26,803 nt of DNA from Spirochaetaceae bacterium (lineage in GTDB: Bacteria; Spirochaetota; Spirochaetia; Treponematales; Treponemataceae), in assembly GCA_031272345.1 (NCBI GenBank), contig JAISTZ010000064.1, positions 1 through 26,803 of the forward strand. Reading direction: 5' to 3'. Made by a program: the position numbers and the translations under genes. Shown in pieces: positions 6,580-14,424 of the stretch. The notes under the pieces are model-generated. The model was given only the letters and a program-made list of their open reading frames with translations. It ran no database searches and was not told the DNA's origin. Positions within the stretch are counted from its first letter, which is position 1, and every line of letters begins with the position of its first letter.

Positions 6580-7160
6580 TGGTTTGAATCCATTTCGCGG
6601 AGGAGCGGAAAAAGCGCGTCCTCAACCGAGGGGGAGCTTTTTTTTCCCCCAGGGAGGACCTCGGACTTTGCCTGCCCGGCGGCCCGGGCGGTCATTGTGC
6701 GGGAAAGCTCCAGGTTTATCTTTGCGTCAACCCGCGCGGAATCGGCCTTGAGTGCCTGGACGAAAAATTCCGAGGCCGCCCTGTAGTCACCCTGGCGGAA
6801 GGCGAGAATCCCCGCATTGTATGCCGCGGCAAAGCGAATCTCCTGGGGCGCGTCCTCCGGGAAGGCCGAGAGATTCTCCAGGGCAGCCGCGTATTTTTGC
6901 TGGGCCAGGTAGGTGACCCCCAGGCCGTAGCGGGCGTACCCCGAAAGGAGCGCGTCCCCCGCCGGGTTGTCCCCCGTGAGGGCCCTGTCCCGCGCGGCAA
7001 GGAAGAGCTCCTCCGCCCTGTCGTAGTTCCCCCGGCGCCACTGGTACACCCCGGCAAAGATTTTTGCCCCGCCGGAAAGCGAACAGGAACCGAGGAGTCC
7101 CCCAAGGACAACCGGCGCGAGGAAGGACAGCATTGACCGCAGGGAAGGCAAGGAAGCCAT
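6528..7160 (-). CDS. TPR lipoprotein, BatC-like
   Basis: A 210-residue protein starting at ATG 7160. The signal peptide ends in lipobox LGSC (Cys26), so the protein is probably lipid-anchored in the periplasm. TPR helices follow: GVYQWRRGNYDRAEELFLAA (~35-55), YARYGLGVTYLAQQKYAAAL, FAAAYNAGILAFRQGDYRAA and FFVQALKADSARVDAKINLE. This resembles the BatC TPR protein that normally sits between the von Willebrand proteins and BatD. The tail (SSPSVEDALFPLLREMDSNQ) resembles the linker of such proteins. The frame is open to 7445, but that extension lacks a signal peptide and would run through the divergent foldase gene's start. TTGACT and TGTATT lie just upstream with only five bases before the ATG, so the mRNA may be leaderless. 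It leads a likely operon with the BatD-like and Smr genes. Confidence 0.75.
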   Translation of the reverse strand: MASLPSLRSMLSFLAPVVLGGLLGSCSLSGGAKIFAGVYQWRRGNYDRAEELFLAARDRALTGDNPAGDALLSGYARYGLGVTYLAQQKYAAALENLSAFPEDAPQEIRFAAAYNAGILAFRQGDYRAASEFFVQALKADSARVDAKINLELSRTMTARAAGQAKSEVLPGGKKSSPSVEDALFPLLREMDSNQWKNSQQEQQPSSVLDY

Positions 7161-7165
7161 GGGAC

Positions 7166-7195
7166 AATACAACACCAAGGGGCGGCTAAAGTCAA
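7166..7195 (-). promoter_or_regulatory. promoter of the TPR lipoprotein gene, leaderless type
   Basis: TTGACT (7195-7190) and TGTATT (7171-7166) are 18 bases apart. The -10 box ends five bases before ATG 7160 and there is no Shine-Dalgarno. Confidence 0.55.
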
Positions 7196-7243
7196 GGGCG
7201 CGGACCCCGGGGCGATTCGTTCCGGGGGGCTCATTGTAGGGGG

Positions 7244-7270
7244 TTGACTGTTTTTCATCCACGGTATACG
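7244..7270 (+). promoter_or_regulatory. promoter of the foldase gene
   Basis: TTGACT (7244-7249) and TATACG (7265-7270) are 15 bases apart, a short spacer. ATG 7279 follows eight bases after the -10 box, again with no Shine-Dalgarno. It is divergent from the TPR gene promoter. Confidence 0.5.
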
Positions 7271-7278
7271 TTTCCATT

Positions 7279-8811
7279 ATGAAGAACGAAAATTCAAATA
7301 TTGTGGCCTTCCCAAAGGGGGAAACAAAAAAAAGGCCGAGGTTTTCATTACTGTGGATCGGGTCCGTCGCGGTGTTCATCCTTGCGGCGGCGTCCTTCGT
7401 TTTTATCCCGTCGATCCGGGCCGGAAGCGGGCGGGGCGGGGACATCGAGCCCTTCGGGTACTACAACAAAAAGCCGATTGCGCTCACTCCGGGTTCATTT
7501 TTTGCCCGCCAGGTTGAACGCTTTCAGGAAGAATACCGCGCCCAGGGCATATCCCCCAGCGATTCCACCTTCCAGATATTCCAGTCCGCCTTTAACTCCA
7601 GCGTACTCAACGAAGCCTTTTCATACGCCGTAGGAAAAAGCGGGTACATCGTGCCGGAAGCCGCCGTGGACAGGGCGATGATTCCCTATTTCCGGGACGA
7701 ATCCGGGGCCTATTCCCCAAAGCTGTTCAACGCCGCAAGCCAGTCCTCCAAGCTGGAGCTCCGCAAGGCCCTGTCCGAGAACCTGGTGTACATGCGGTAC
7801 TACGAGGACCTCTTCGGCACGTCGGAGAACGTGTCCGGGAGCCCCCTCTACGGCAGAAAGAGCGCCGCAAAGGAAGCGGAATTCCTCCAGGCCCTGGCGG
7901 CGAAGGAGCGGGGGTTCCAATTGGCGGCCTTCGACATCTCCGGCTATCCCAAAAGCGAGGCCGCGGCCTTTGGAAGAGAGCACAGCGATCTCTTCGCCAA
8001 ATATGACTTTTCCGTCATCACGGTCAACACCGAGGACGAGGCGAAAAAGCTCCTTCGGCAAATCAACAACGGGGAAATCATCTTTGAGGACGGGGTAAAG
8101 AATCTGTCCGCCAAATATTATTCCGGGGAGGACGGCAAACTCACCTCGTCCTACTACTATCAAATCAAGAACCTGATTGCCGCGGAGGACTCCCTGGGGG
8201 CGGTCATCGCCCTGGAAGCGGGGGGGATCTCGGAGGCGGTGCAGACCACCAGCGGCTATTCGATCTTCCGCTGCGATTCCCCGGCGGTTCAGAGCGACTT
8301 TGAAGCGGACGATGTCATCGAGGGAGTCCAGAGCTACCTGAAATCCTACGAGCGGGGGGTCATCGAGGAGTATTATTCCAACATCGCCAAGGACTTCGCC
8401 GCGGCTGCGGCCAGGGACGGCTTCGAGGCGGCCTGCGCCGAGTTCAACACCAAGGCCGTGGAGGTGTCCCCCTTCCCCCTCAACTACGGCAATGCGGGGT
8501 TTTACAGCGGCGTCCCGGTTTCCTCGGTGGCCCAGCTTTCCGGGGCGGAGACCAACGAAAATTTTCTCAGGACAGCCTTTTCCCTCAAGGAGGGTGAAAT
8601 TTCCTCCCCCCTGGTGCTCGGAAATAACGTGCTCGTCCTCAAGCTCACCGAGGAGAAGGACGTTGACGTGAGTACCAACATCGCCCGGTATCTGCTGCCG
8701 GATTATTCCCTCCGGTTCGACCAAACCGCGGTGCAGACCGCGATTCTGGCGGACAAGGGGCTGAAAAATGACTTCTTCACGGTCTTCTTCAAATACTACG
8801 GGGCGAACTAG
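7279..8811 (+). CDS. membrane-anchored SurA/PpiD-like peptidyl-prolyl isomerase
   Basis: A 510-residue protein with a cytoplasmic N-terminus (~1-22), one transmembrane segment (LLWIGSVAVFILAAASFVFI, ~24-43) and a large periplasmic part. The N-terminal SurA-like chaperone region (~60-185) contains FARQVERFQEEYRAQ, then AFNSSVLNEAFSYAVGKSGY and IVPEAAVDRAMIPYF. A parvulin-like domain seems to follow around 235-325 (SVITVNTEDEAKKLLRQINN, then GGISEAVQTTSGYSIFRCDS). A second, degenerate one may lie near 400-465 (AFSLKEGEISSPLVLGNNVL). The role inferred is folding of outer-membrane or secreted proteins. Catalytic residues are not clearly assignable, so it may be chiefly a chaperone. The gene is followed eight bases later by the DUF115 gene. 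Confidence 0.8.
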   Translation: MKNENSNIVAFPKGETKKRPRFSLLWIGSVAVFILAAASFVFIPSIRAGSGRGGDIEPFGYYNKKPIALTPGSFFARQVERFQEEYRAQGISPSDSTFQIFQSAFNSSVLNEAFSYAVGKSGYIVPEAAVDRAMIPYFRDESGAYSPKLFNAASQSSKLELRKALSENLVYMRYYEDLFGTSENVSGSPLYGRKSAAKEAEFLQALAAKERGFQLAAFDISGYPKSEAAAFGREHSDLFAKYDFSVITVNTEDEAKKLLRQINNGEIIFEDGVKNLSAKYYSGEDGKLTSSYYYQIKNLIAAEDSLGAVIALEAGGISEAVQTTSGYSIFRCDSPAVQSDFEADDVIEGVQSYLKSYERGVIEEYYSNIAKDFAAAAARDGFEAACAEFNTKAVEVSPFPLNYGNAGFYSGVPVSSVAQLSGAETNENFLRTAFSLKEGEISSPLVLGNNVLVLKLTEEKDVDVSTNIARYLLPDYSLRFDQTAVQTAILADKGLKNDFFTVFFKYYGAN

Positions 8812-8819
8812 CGGCTGCC

Positions 8820-10523
8820 GTGGGCGGTTTTGCGGATGATTCTTTGGAGCCCCTTCTCATCAGCGCCGGGGAGGGGTTCACCGTTTCGTACAGGGGACGC
8901 CTGCTCTATTCCGGCCGCGACCCGGGCCGGGCCGTGCTCCGGGCCGTGGAGGGCCTCCAGGCGCGGGAGGGCGACCTGGTCCTGTGTTTTTCCCCCCTCC
9001 TCTGCCGCGGAATCCCTGAGCTCGCCGCAAAGCTCCCCCCCTCCTCGGCCCTCCTCCTCGTCGAAGCGGACCCGGCCCTTTTTGACTTCACCCTTGCCCA
9101 CTGCCCCTCCCCCGTCCGGGACGACGGGCGGGTCTTCCTGCTCCCCCCCGGGGCCGTAAACACGGGCCTCCGCTGGCTGGAGCAAAAACGCGCCGGGGAT
9201 TTCTGGGGCAAGCCCTTCCCCCCGCCGGGGACATTCAGGCGGGTCCTGCGGCTGGACTGCTCCGGCGGCGCGGGTCTTTCCCCGTCCCTCTACGACAGCA
9301 TAGAGCGGGCCTTCGCCCAGGGGGTCTCCCAGTTCTGGAAGAACCGGGCAACCCTCATGCGCCTGGGCAGACTCTTTTGCCGCAACCTCTTTTTGAACCT
9401 CCCCTCCCTGCCGTCAGCCCGTGCCCTGGGGGAACGAACCCTCCGCCGGCCCATCCTGGTTGCGGGCTCAGGGCCGTCCCTGGACACAACCCTCACCCTG
9501 CCCCCGGCTCTTTTAAAAGCCCTTTTCATCATCGCCGTGGACACGGCCCTCCCGGCCTTCCTTGCCAGGGGCATACGGCCCGACCTGGCGGCGCAGGTGG
9601 AGGCCCAGGCTGCCATAGAAGCGGCGTACATCGGCGCGCCTGACCTGCCCGTCGCGGCGGACCTCCTTTCCCGCAGGCGGCGGGCGGACTATTACTTCTT
9701 TTCAGCCTTCACCGCCGCGTCCTTCGTGGACCGGCTGGGGGACGCGGGGTTACTGCCCGTGGAAATCCCCCCCCTGGGCTCGGTGGCCCTTGCCGCGGTG
9801 GACCTTGCCCTGCGCCTCCGCCGGGAGGGGACCCCCGTGTTCGTCTCCGGGATGGACTTCTCCTTCCCCCCGGGGAGGACCCACTGCAAGGGGAGCCCGG
9901 CCCACACGTCGCGCCTCCTGGGATGGACCCGCCTTTCCGGGGAGGGGGACTTTTCCGCCGCCTTCAGGGACGGCGCGGGCCGGGCGGACACCAAAGACGG
10001 GTCCCGGGCAATCACCGACCCGGCCCTCCTGGGATACCGCGACCTCTTCGCGGCCCGGTTCGGAAACACCCCGGCCCTCTTCGACGCGGGGGAAGGGGGC
10101 CTCCCCCTGGGCATCCCGCGGGTAACCACCGAAGCCCTCGCCGGGTACGCCGGGGCCGTCCTTGCCGGCGGGGACAACCTCGCGGCGGGCGCCGGTGTTG
10201 AGACCGGGGGAGCCTCCCCTGGGGCCGGAACGGACCCCCGGCGGCCCTCACCGGAAGCCGTCTCCGCCTTCCTTGCGGGAGAGCGGGACGCCCTCGTGGA
10301 GCTGCGGGGCCTCCTCCGGGGAGAGGGCGACCTTGCCGGGGCGGAGCGGGAGCGGCGGGTCCTCTCCCTCCTGGAGGAGCGGGAATACCTCTACCTGCAT
10401 TTCCCCGACGGCTACCGGGTGTCCCCTTCCCCGTCATTCCTGAAACGGGCGCGGGCTGAAATCGACTTTTTCCTGAAATACATCGGCCTGGCCCTGAAAA
10501 GCACGGTTTCAGGGGCGCTTTAG
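8820..10523 (+). CDS. DUF115 / 6-hydroxymethylpterin pyrophosphokinase MptE-like protein
   Basis: A 567-residue protein starting at GTG 8820, eight bases after the foldase stop and with no Shine-Dalgarno, so reinitiation is likely. The central region carries the family motif AGSGPSLD (~215-222), then ALFIIAVDTALPAFLARGI and PDLAAQVEAQ. Further motifs are GSVALAAVDLALRL and SGMDFSFPPGRTHCKGSPAH. This fold (MptE-like) is shared with the Maf motility-associated factors, which transfer nonulosonic sugars to flagellins. In spirochaetes the target is unknown. The sequence is unusually rich in Gly, Ala, Arg and Pro. The C-terminal ~100 residues are helical and probably a separate module. No sugar-biosynthesis or flagellar gene is visible nearby, so a flagellar role is not supported by context. 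Confidence 0.8.
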   Translation: MGGFADDSLEPLLISAGEGFTVSYRGRLLYSGRDPGRAVLRAVEGLQAREGDLVLCFSPLLCRGIPELAAKLPPSSALLLVEADPALFDFTLAHCPSPVRDDGRVFLLPPGAVNTGLRWLEQKRAGDFWGKPFPPPGTFRRVLRLDCSGGAGLSPSLYDSIERAFAQGVSQFWKNRATLMRLGRLFCRNLFLNLPSLPSARALGERTLRRPILVAGSGPSLDTTLTLPPALLKALFIIAVDTALPAFLARGIRPDLAAQVEAQAAIEAAYIGAPDLPVAADLLSRRRRADYYFFSAFTAASFVDRLGDAGLLPVEIPPLGSVALAAVDLALRLRREGTPVFVSGMDFSFPPGRTHCKGSPAHTSRLLGWTRLSGEGDFSAAFRDGAGRADTKDGSRAITDPALLGYRDLFAARFGNTPALFDAGEGGLPLGIPRVTTEALAGYAGAVLAGGDNLAAGAGVETGGASPGAGTDPRRPSPEAVSAFLAGERDALVELRGLLRGEGDLAGAERERRVLSLLEEREYLYLHFPDGYRVSPSPSFLKRARAEIDFFLKYIGLALKSTVSGAL

Positions 10524-10544
10524 GGGAAAAAAGATTCTTTTTTG

Positions 10545-10574
10545 TAGAAAATTACCCCCCACTTATGGTATAAT
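10545..10574 (+). promoter_or_regulatory. candidate promoter of the glycosidase gene
   Basis: A perfect TATAAT sits at 10569-10574 and a weak -35 (TAGAAA, 10545-10550) lies 18 bases upstream. The ATG is 14 bases downstream of the -10 box, so any leader would be only about eight bases. Confidence 0.55.
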
Positions 10575-10588
10575 GGTTTTAAAACAGG

Positions 10589-12019
10589 ATGAACAGACGA
10601 GATTTTCCCAAAATCCATTTCTATGATCAGGAGTTTGTTGATATTTACGATAAAACCTGGACCTGGCTCCAGGACTACTGCATGGACCCCATAACCGGCG
10701 AGCCCATGCCGGAGGGGCTCTTTCTGTATCCGGTGAACGGTCAGTTCATAATCGACCAGTTCGAGACGATTTTTTCGTCATTTTTTTTGGTCTATTCCAA
10801 CAGGAATTACGCGGCCAACCAGAACCTCGACTATTTCTACAGCCACCAGGAAGAAAACGGGGCCATCCGCTGGAAATACGACATCCACACGGGGGAACCC
10901 GTTTTTGACCAAACCAACCCGGAGGGGGTGGGGCTTCCGCTCTTTGCCTGGGCGGAATTCAACCTCTTCCACAAGTCCGCCAACAAGCGCCGCATAAAAG
11001 AAGTCCTGCCCAACCTCAAGCGGTACATGGACTGGATCGATTCCACCTTTAAGGCGGAAAACGGTCTCTACATGGCGCCCTTCCAGGCGTCCACCATGTT
11101 CAATGCGCCCAGGGATGGAACCTGCTACCCCGTGGACTTCAATTCGGCCCTGGCGGTGAACGCCCTGTTCATGGCAGCCCTGGGGGACATCCTGAACGAC
11201 AAGGACCTGATGTTCCAGTACAAGCGCCAGTATTTCTCCCTCAAGACCCGTATCAATTCCCTCATGTGGTCCCCGGCCACGGGGTTTTATCACGACCTGG
11301 ACACCGAGGGCAGCCAGTTGCCGGTAAAGACGATCGCCGGGTTCTGGCCACTCCTGGCGGAAATCCCCAACGAGGAGCGGGCCGAGGCGCTGATCGCCCA
11401 CTTAACCAACCCGGCCACCTTCGGGGCGGAACACCCCTTCCCAACCCTTTCGGCAGACTCCTTCGGCTTCAGTGAAGACGGGGAGGGTTTCCTGGGCTCC
11501 GTGTATCCCCCCTTCACCTTTGTGGTCATCAAGGGGCTTGAACGGTACGAGCGCTTCGATTTGGCGCGGGAATGTGCCATACGTCACCTCTACCTGCTCC
11601 TGGACTCCCTCTTTCCCCAGTCCAAGGAGGAACAGGGTGACCTCTGGGAGGCCTACAAACCCTGCAAGGCGGGCCGCGCCGTCATGGCCGGGAACCCGGA
11701 CTTTCCCAGACGGAAGTACCTCTTCTACACGGGGCTCTCAACGGTCTCTTTAATGATAGAAAATGTGATCGGCCTCAGCATCAGTCTGCCCCGCAAAACC
11801 GTGGACTGGACTATCCCCAACCTGGAAATCATGGGCATAGAAAACCTCTCCCTCAAGCGGAACATGATCACGATTCTTTCCAACAAGAGCGTCCGGGGGT
11901 GGGAGATCCAGATGGAAAGCGAGAAGCTCTACTACTTCACCATAAATATCCTGGGGCAAAAGAAAAAGACCCTGCCGATCCCCTCGGGCAAGTGTTCCAT
12001 GCTCATAGATAAATTGTAA
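10589..12019 (+). CDS. six-hairpin glycosidase, trehalase / MGH1-like
   Basis: A 476-residue protein with no signal peptide, so cytoplasmic. The sequence follows the (alpha/alpha)6 glycosidase pattern of the GH37/GH63/mannosylglycerate-hydrolase group. It has an N-terminal FIIDQFETIFSSFFLVYSNR, NLKRYMDWIDSTFKAENGLY in the middle, LMWSPATGFYHDLD, and a late GSVYPPFTFVVIKGLERYER. The end contains DLWEAYKPCKAG and YTGLSTVSLMIENVIGLSIS. Acidic residues such as the Asp of FIIDQFE or the Glu of DLWEAY could be catalytic, but I cannot assign them with confidence. The typical trehalase signatures are not intact, so the substrate is unclear. A C-terminal ~55-residue beta segment follows. It stands alone between the DUF115 gene and coaE. 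Confidence 0.75.
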   Translation: MNRRDFPKIHFYDQEFVDIYDKTWTWLQDYCMDPITGEPMPEGLFLYPVNGQFIIDQFETIFSSFFLVYSNRNYAANQNLDYFYSHQEENGAIRWKYDIHTGEPVFDQTNPEGVGLPLFAWAEFNLFHKSANKRRIKEVLPNLKRYMDWIDSTFKAENGLYMAPFQASTMFNAPRDGTCYPVDFNSALAVNALFMAALGDILNDKDLMFQYKRQYFSLKTRINSLMWSPATGFYHDLDTEGSQLPVKTIAGFWPLLAEIPNEERAEALIAHLTNPATFGAEHPFPTLSADSFGFSEDGEGFLGSVYPPFTFVVIKGLERYERFDLARECAIRHLYLLLDSLFPQSKEEQGDLWEAYKPCKAGRAVMAGNPDFPRRKYLFYTGLSTVSLMIENVIGLSISLPRKTVDWTIPNLEIMGIENLSLKRNMITILSNKSVRGWEIQMESEKLYYFTINILGQKKKTLPIPSGKCSMLIDKL

Positions 12020-12055
12020 TCAGAAGTTCCGGCTCTGGCGCGGGACGCCTTTTAG

Positions 12056-12064
12056 TGCTAGAAT
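12056..12064 (+). promoter_or_regulatory. extended -10 promoter of coaE, leaderless type
   Basis: TGC-TAGAAT (12056-12064) is an extended -10 element. It ends six bases before ATG 12071. There is no Shine-Dalgarno and no good -35, which extended -10 promoters do not need. Confidence 0.6.
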
Positions 12065-12070
12065 CCGCCC

Positions 12071-12718
12071 ATGGCTGTGCTGTTCGCCCTGACGGGGCCC
12101 ATTGCGGCGGGAAAAAATGCCGCCTCCGATATTCTTGCCCGGCATGGTTTTGCCTGCATCGACGCGGACGCCCTGGTTCACGTCATCATCGAGGAGAAGA
12201 AGGAGGAGATCCTCTCGGCCTTTCTGCCCCTGGCCCGGGAGGGGGGGGTGGAGCTCCTCCGGGAGGGCAAAATCGACCGCAGAGCCCTGGGGAGTGTGCT
12301 CTTCAAAAATCCCCAGGCCCTGGCGGCCCAGGAGGCCATCGTCCACCCGGAGGTGAGCAGAAAGACCGGGGAATTCATCGCCGCCAACGGGGATAAACCG
12401 GTGGTGATAAACGCCACGGTCCTCTACAAGACCCCGGACCTCCTTGGGCGCTGCTGCTGTGTGCTCTTCGTGGACGCCCCAAAAATCACCCGGTTTTTCC
12501 GCATCCGCAGGCGGAACGGACTGCCGGCCCGTCAAATTTTGGAGAGAATCCGCTCCCAAAACGCAATCTTTTCTCAATATATGAAATCCCATGCCGATAT
12601 TTATAGGGTATGGAATAGCGGAAGTTTGTCCGCCCTGGAAAAAAAAATCGGCATATTCCTCGCCGGGTGCGAAGAAAAAGGATATTTGCAATGGAAGAAA
12701 AGCGGATTTTATGGATAG
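12071..12718 (+). CDS. coaE: dephospho-CoA kinase
   Basis: A 215-residue cytoplasmic P-loop kinase catalysing the last step of coenzyme A synthesis, phosphorylation of the 3'-hydroxyl of dephospho-CoA. The start MAVLFALTGPIAAGKNAAS carries the Walker A loop with Asn (residue 16) where most members have Ser or Thr. The DAD motif (IDADALVHVI, ~32-41) follows. HPEV, a VVINATVLYK strand and RRRNGLPARQILERIRSQ (lid and CoA-binding region, ~150-167) complete the family pattern. Length is normal. An extended -10 box six bases before the ATG suggests a leaderless transcript. Its end overlaps the next gene by 28 bases. Confidence 0.88.
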   Translation: MAVLFALTGPIAAGKNAASDILARHGFACIDADALVHVIIEEKKEEILSAFLPLAREGGVELLREGKIDRRALGSVLFKNPQALAAQEAIVHPEVSRKTGEFIAANGDKPVVINATVLYKTPDLLGRCCCVLFVDAPKITRFFRIRRRNGLPARQILERIRSQNAIFSQYMKSHADIYRVWNSGSLSALEKKIGIFLAGCEEKGYLQWKKSGFYG

Positions 12719-13737
12719 CCGCTGCGGTCGGCATGTTCCTGCTCGTGGTGATCGGGGCGGCGCTCATACTGTACACCCCGGGCAAGGAGGACGAACCGGC
12801 TGTGGCCTCGTCACCCTTTAACGGCACCATCTGGATGGGAGGCGACGCCGAAACGGCGAACGGCGCCCATGCCCAGACAGCCCAATCCGGCGCGGCAACG
12901 GCGGAAACACCCCAGGCGGTCCAGCCCTATCAGCCCGGTCAGTCGGCCCAGCCCTACCAGCTCTTCCCGTACACCCAGCCCGGGCAGTCGGCCCAGGCGG
13001 TTCAGCCCTACCAGCCCGGCCAGGCGGCCCAACCGTACCAACCCGGTCAGCCCGGACAGTCTGCCCAGGCGGCCCAGCCCTATCAGCCCGGCCAGGCCTT
13101 TCCGCCCATCCAGCTATTCCAGACCTTCCCGCCCGCCCAGCCCGCTCCCGCAACGGCCCAGGCCCAGGTGACCGTCGGTCAGACCGGGGATTCACCCCAG
13201 GGGGCAGGCGCCAAGGCCGTAACCATCTATGCGGACAGCACGAATATCTATACCGAAAGGGTTGATTTGAACAACCCGAGGATTTCCCAGGAAAGCGCGC
13301 CCCAGCCCGTGAAGCCCGAAAACGCGGCGGCCAGGGATGCCCTGGCCCAGGGCAGACAGGCCGGCCCCAAGGCCCCTTCCTCGGCGTCCAAGGCCAGGGC
13401 TGCGGCGGCCCAGGCTGAAGCGGAAAAGACCCGCGCCGTGGCGGCGTCCATCCCCAAGGCGAAACCCGTTGCCCAGGGGAGCCAGTTCTGGGTGCAGACA
13501 GCCGCATACACCACAAGAAAATACGCTGACAACGCCAGGGAAGCCCTGTCGTCCAACAAGATACCCTGCGAGGTCTTTACCCACGCGGATTCCAGGGGCA
13601 AGGTCTACTACCGTGTCCGGGTGGGGCCCTATTCCACCAAGAGCGAGGCCGAATACTGGCAGAGCCGGATCGCCCAGATAGAGCAGTTTTCCAGGACCCA
13701 AAGCTTTGTCACCAACGCCGCGGCAAAGTCGAACTAG
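12691..13737 (+). CDS. SPOR-domain membrane protein with Pro/Gln repeats
   Basis: A 348-residue protein starting at ATG 12691, with AAGGA about eight bases upstream, inside the end of coaE. Residues 5-28 are a transmembrane anchor (ILWIAAAVGMFLLVVIGAAL). A long low-complexity periplasmic region (~80-170) contains repeats of QPYQPGQ with variants QPGQSAQ, followed by an Ala/Lys-rich helical part (SKARAAAAQAEAEKTRAVAA). The C-terminal SPOR domain (~272-345) begins SQFWVQTAAYTTRKYADNAR and contains YYRVRVGPYSTKSEAEYW. SPOR domains bind denuded peptidoglycan glycans at division sites, so the protein probably acts in cell-wall or division functions, spanning the periplasm through its flexible repeat region. 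Confidence 0.88.
   Translation: MEEKRILWIAAAVGMFLLVVIGAALILYTPGKEDEPAVASSPFNGTIWMGGDAETANGAHAQTAQSGAATAETPQAVQPYQPGQSAQPYQLFPYTQPGQSAQAVQPYQPGQAAQPYQPGQPGQSAQAAQPYQPGQAFPPIQLFQTFPPAQPAPATAQAQVTVGQTGDSPQGAGAKAVTIYADSTNIYTERVDLNNPRISQESAPQPVKPENAAARDALAQGRQAGPKAPSSASKARAAAAQAEAEKTRAVAASIPKAKPVAQGSQFWVQTAAYTTRKYADNAREALSSNKIPCEVFTHADSRGKVYYRVRVGPYSTKSEAEYWQSRIAQIEQFSRTQSFVTNAAAKSN
12913..13110. repeat. imperfect repeats encoding QPYQPGQ units
   Basis: Four QPYQPGQ heptads with related QPGQSAQ variants occur within about 65 residues of the SPOR protein. The DNA copies differ mainly at third positions, so they have been maintained under selection for the amino-acid pattern. Confidence 0.7.
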
Positions 13738-13762
13738 GGCGGGGCAAGATTCCCTGAGCCGT

Positions 13763-14296
13763 CTATTCTGAATCGAAATTTATCAGGGTGACCACCGGGG
13801 TTGGTTTGAGGGCTTCCTCGTAGTGCAGGAAGGGGAGCCCGATGACCCCCAGGAAACCCGCAACCGTCCCCCCGGCATCTTCTATGAGTGACCGCGCCGC
13901 CGTGAGGGTGCCCCCGGTGGCGATGAGGTCGTCGACCAGCATGACCCGCGCTCCCTCCCGTATATCCGCCCGGTGCACTTCGATTTCCTCCACGCCGTAT
14001 TCAAGGGCGTATTTTTTGGAGAGGGTCCTTCCGGGCAGCTTGCCCTTCTTCCGCACGAGGATGAGGGGGACTCCAAGCTTTGCCGCGATTGCCCCGGCAA
14101 AGACGAAACCCCGTGCTTCCACCCCGGCGACCGCGTCGGCCCCGGCGGCCTTGCAGGTTTTTGCCATCTCCCGGACGCAGAAGGAGAACACCCTGGGCGC
14201 GATGAGCACGCCGGTTATGTCGTAGAAGAGGACCCCCGGTTTGGGGAAGCCGGGAATCCGGCGGATCGCCCTGTCCAGGGCCTCAAGGTTCGTCAT
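13763..14296 (-). CDS. apt: adenine phosphoribosyltransferase
   Basis: A 177-residue cytoplasmic enzyme converting adenine and PRPP to AMP (purine salvage). The N-terminal IPGFPKPGVLFYDITGVL (~14-31) is the Apt signature. VAGVEARGFVFAGAIAAKLG gives the next motif, and the PRPP-binding motif is VMLVDDLIATGGTLTAA (~119-135). Length is as expected. The -10 box lies six bases before ATG 14296 and no Shine-Dalgarno is present, so translation is probably leaderless. It is divergent from the GAPDH gene and converges with the SPOR gene. Confidence 0.95.
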   Translation of the reverse strand: MTNLEALDRAIRRIPGFPKPGVLFYDITGVLIAPRVFSFCVREMAKTCKAAGADAVAGVEARGFVFAGAIAAKLGVPLILVRKKGKLPGRTLSKKYALEYGVEEIEVHRADIREGARVMLVDDLIATGGTLTAARSLIEDAGGTVAGFLGVIGLPFLHYEEALKPTPVVTLINFDSE

Positions 14297-14302
14297 GGCT
14301 CA

Positions 14303-14331
14303 ACCCTACCGGAAGAAGGCGTCCCCGTCAA
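14303..14331 (-). promoter_or_regulatory. promoter of apt, leaderless type
   Basis: TTGACG (14331-14326) and TAGGGT (14308-14303) are exactly 17 bases apart. The -10 box is six bases before the ATG, placing the transcription start at or next to it. Confidence 0.65.
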
Positions 14332-14360
14332 GCTGCCCGAGTTTTTCATCGTGCCCCTCC

Positions 14361-14389
14361 TTGACAGGGGTTTCCGGTTTTTCTACAAT
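14361..14389 (+). promoter_or_regulatory. promoter of the GAPDH gene
   Basis: TTGACA (14361-14366) and TACAAT (14384-14389) are exactly 17 bases apart, a near-consensus promoter. A leader of about 30 bases with AGGAG (14409-14413) precedes ATG 14425, so this gene has an ordinary ribosome-binding site. Confidence 0.8.
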
Positions 14390-14424
14390 AATCCCATCAT
14401 CATTTATGAGGAGAAAAAAACACA

